Assembly (NCBI GenBank): GCA_030149115.1 | Contig: JASBSE010000443.1 | Location: 1-7,769, forward strand | Direction of reading: 5' to 3' | Length of the DNA: 7,769 nucleotides | Origin: Winogradskyella sp. | GTDB taxonomy: Bacteria > Bacteroidota > Bacteroidia > Flavobacteriales > Flavobacteriaceae | Shown: piece by piece, positions 7,301-7,769 of the stretch | Numbering within the stretch: the stretch's first letter is position 1 | Layout of the letters: each line of letters opens with the position of its first letter | Position numbers and translations under genes: made by a program | The notes under the pieces: model-generated | What the model saw: only the letters and a program-made list of their open reading frames with translations | What the model was told of the DNA's origin: nothing | Database searches by the model: none

Positions 7301-7769
7301 AATTACTTGTATCTATAGCATTTACATCATTATATGCATCAGCTAAAGTTTCATAATAAGTTACTGTTAAGGTAGAATCTCCGCCTGTAATCTCATCATC
7401 CTTTGACGCTAAATCAAAATCTCCGAAACCGTCATTGTCTGGGTCACAATAATATAATGGGGTTGGTTGTATAGCAATAGGAGTTGGATTCACTATTAAA
7501 TTAAAAGAGGTGGTGTCATAATTTCCTGTTGAACCTTCTACCCTAGCGAATATAGTTTGTGGGTTAAATGTATTAGTATATAATGACGGAATAGCATTTA
7601 CTCCATCTTCGGCATCAACTAAAGTTTCATAAAACGATACAGAAACATTTGTTTGATTCCCAATAATTTCTGCTTCTAAAATTGTTAAGTCAAATTGCTC
7701 AAACCCATCATTATCAGCATCACAAAGACTTAAATCTGAAGGTTGATTAGCAATTTGAGAAAATGCGTT
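4389..7769 (-). CDS. Large multidomain T9SS-secreted surface protein (N-terminus missing)
   Basis: The frame is open to the right edge, giving the C-terminal 1126 residues; a GTG at 7491-7493 lies inside a repeat and is not the start. Order, numbering from the edge: two 92-residue repeats with CDxDNDGF loops (10-193); CUB domain (about 204-317, Cys pairs 209/234 and 293/315); PKD domain (about 325-415, WDFGDGN at 367-372 and SHTFTDAGSY); choice-of-anchor L (about 426-663, with EGVVLTTG, FRYLMASEEY, DGFAFLL, LTASASVIPNTEYEIKLVLAD and AVFLEGDSF); a short beta domain with an Asp/Asn-rich loop (about 665-742); a DUF11-like domain (about 767-895); the SYDPNDK domain, recently called DUF7619 as I recall (897-1035, ending IYFDFNTPVITNTF); and a T9SS type A sorting domain (1049-1126, FPNP, GLYFIQL, EKLVVE). 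The sorting domain implies export across the outer membrane and attachment to the surface or release. No enzyme domain is visible, so adhesion or matrix binding is the likeliest role. Confidence 0.93.
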   Translation of the reverse strand, partial: NAFSQIANQPSDLSLCDADNDGFEQFDLTILEAEIIGNQTNVSVSFYETLVDAEDGVNAIPSLYTNTFNPQTIFARVEGSTGNYDTTSFNLIVNPTPIAIQPTPLYYCDPDNDGFGDFDLASKDDEITGGDSTLTVTYYETLADAYNDVNAIDTSNLYSNVAPSTQTLHARVEANSSNCITFVELDLVVETNCNTEEVITMQNGTFSACGSIFTDSGGLDGNYSDDENYTITFCPDVDGDLVGLNFTSFTTQLNFDLLSIYDGDSTSANLIGVFSGLYSPEVVVASETNASGCLTLTFLSNTVGNTIGWMANVNCYQSCQDITALIDSTVPEANENGVIMASNNQEVTFNASATFSDDGTNAEYNWDFGDGNTATGISVSHTFTDAGSYNVMLTVQDANPNPLGCEGSISIPVEITEPIVLINNDNYLQSSFSPEELVLNVLVHDGSSVNIFSSQVNGNPTDLETKNYGYFNRGTAQNFPFEEGVVLTTGIAYDGGNVFDNSLVTGNNSQLGDVDLENALNISNTNDAVFIKFNFIPTSDEISFRYLMASEEYDGNTECSFSDGFAFLLREVGTTTYTNLAVLPDGTPVNVTNVNNSPNCTSNPGYFEGYSIGDTNYNGRTAVLTASASVIPNTEYEIKLVLADEGDHIWDTAVFLEGDSFNFGNIGLINVGAFNDQNTNNVFDDNENNFLQGSYSYEKNNDGVVNVVNTSTGSFTIVSTDENDTYDVSFAVNGELVSCFTQPVTSFDDIAALFGEVVDLNFPVVDNLSCEDLAVYLINPSAPPRPGFEHTNLLIIENLLGSDIASGSVEFTLDENLEIISTILSNPNMSITTTATGFILDFTDLAASSSEVVEITLQTPVTVALDDLVSNSVVYITDTNDMVANNNTSTLTEVVVGSYDPNDKAEAHGPEIVYDDFILSDEWLYYTVRFQNLGTAPAEFIRIEDALDSQLDETSFQMLRSSHDYVVTRTGSDLEWYFDNINLPAEQDDEAGSMGFVYFRIKPQSDYALGDVIPNTAAIYFDFNTPVITNTFNTTFVEPLSVNDFEGVEVNVFPNPTTDKVTITLSQDLLNTIKVSLIDIQGKTINIPKKEFNNTFELNLESLNSGLYFIQLRSGNNIITEKLVVE
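4392..4625 (-). other. T9SS type A (Por secretion) C-terminal sorting domain
   Basis: The last 78 residues carry the family pattern: NVFPNPTTDKVTITL at the front, a central LIDIQGKTI strand, then LNSGLYFIQLRSG and the basic-ending EKLVVE. In Bacteroidota this domain directs substrates through the type IX translocon and is usually removed on the surface. The host must therefore have a T9SS, encoded elsewhere. Confidence 0.93.
6819..7160 (-). other. CUB-like domain coding segment
   Basis: The segment codes for GTFSACG...GNYSDDENYTITFCP...FDLLSIYDGDS...ASGCLTLTFLS...GWMANVNC (excerpts). Four Cys are spaced 25 and 22 residues within pairs, as in CUB domains with two disulfides, and the D-x-L-x-I-Y-D-G strand is a CUB signature often linked to Ca binding. 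CUB domains bind proteins or glycans. Confidence 0.8.
7191..7742 (-). repeat. Two diverged 92-residue protein repeats
   Basis: Unit 1 (7467-7742) and unit 2 (7191-7466) have exactly the same 276-bp period. Both begin with a Pro-x-x-Leu lead, a Cys and a DxDNDGF loop, then FDL, a Y-E-T-L-x-D-A helix, a VNAI turn, a LY.N strand, a QT..ARVE strand and an L-V-V/I-N/E strand. By eye somewhat under half of positions agree, so duplication is old. The edge cuts just before unit 1, so more copies may precede it. This repeat type is familiar in long flavobacterial surface proteins. Confidence 0.8.

Noticed and set aside
7491..7493. GTG as the start of the large - strand gene
   Set aside because: It falls at the junction of two homologous repeats and the frame is open for 92 more codons to the edge.

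Overview
The window looks like chromosomal DNA from a member of the Bacteroidota, most likely a marine-type Flavobacteriaceae. The evidence is AT-rich DNA, no recognisable Shine-Dalgarno sequences ahead of the starts, a C-terminal type IX secretion (T9SS) sorting domain, the SYDPNDK-type domain common in this phylum, and a lipoprotein with a typical flavobacterial signal. Genus cannot be decided from the sequence alone.

Layout. Positions 1-3439 (+ strand) hold two amidohydrolase-superfamily genes 11 bp apart, probably one operon. The first is cut by the left edge of the window. It carries the end of one amidohydrolase module and then a complete second module with an intact set of likely metal ligands. 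The second gene encodes an exported single-module relative that has lost those ligands. A strong hairpin with T-tracts on both strands (3445-3473) separates this pair from a convergent lipoprotein gene (3489-4286, - strand, DUF6503-like). A second hairpin terminator (4338-4368) follows. From 4389 to the right edge (- strand) lies the C-terminal 1126 residues of a very large secreted mosaic protein: two diverged 92-residue repeats, CUB, PKD, choice-of-anchor L, a short Ca-site-like beta domain, a DUF11-like domain, the SYDPNDK domain and the T9SS type A sorting domain. Its N-terminus lies outside the window.

How the genes work together. The two amidohydrolases probably act together in the periplasm or at the envelope. 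At most one of the three modules seen looks catalytic, so a catalytic/non-catalytic partnership is the most interesting hypothesis here. The lipoprotein and the T9SS protein are separate transcription units, and nothing in the sequence ties them to the amidohydrolases. Coding density is high and no gap exceeds about 105 bp. I saw no RNA gene, CRISPR array, insertion sequence or phage element. I found no convincing wholly new system. The best leads are the degenerate amidohydrolase modules and the domain mix of the T9SS protein.
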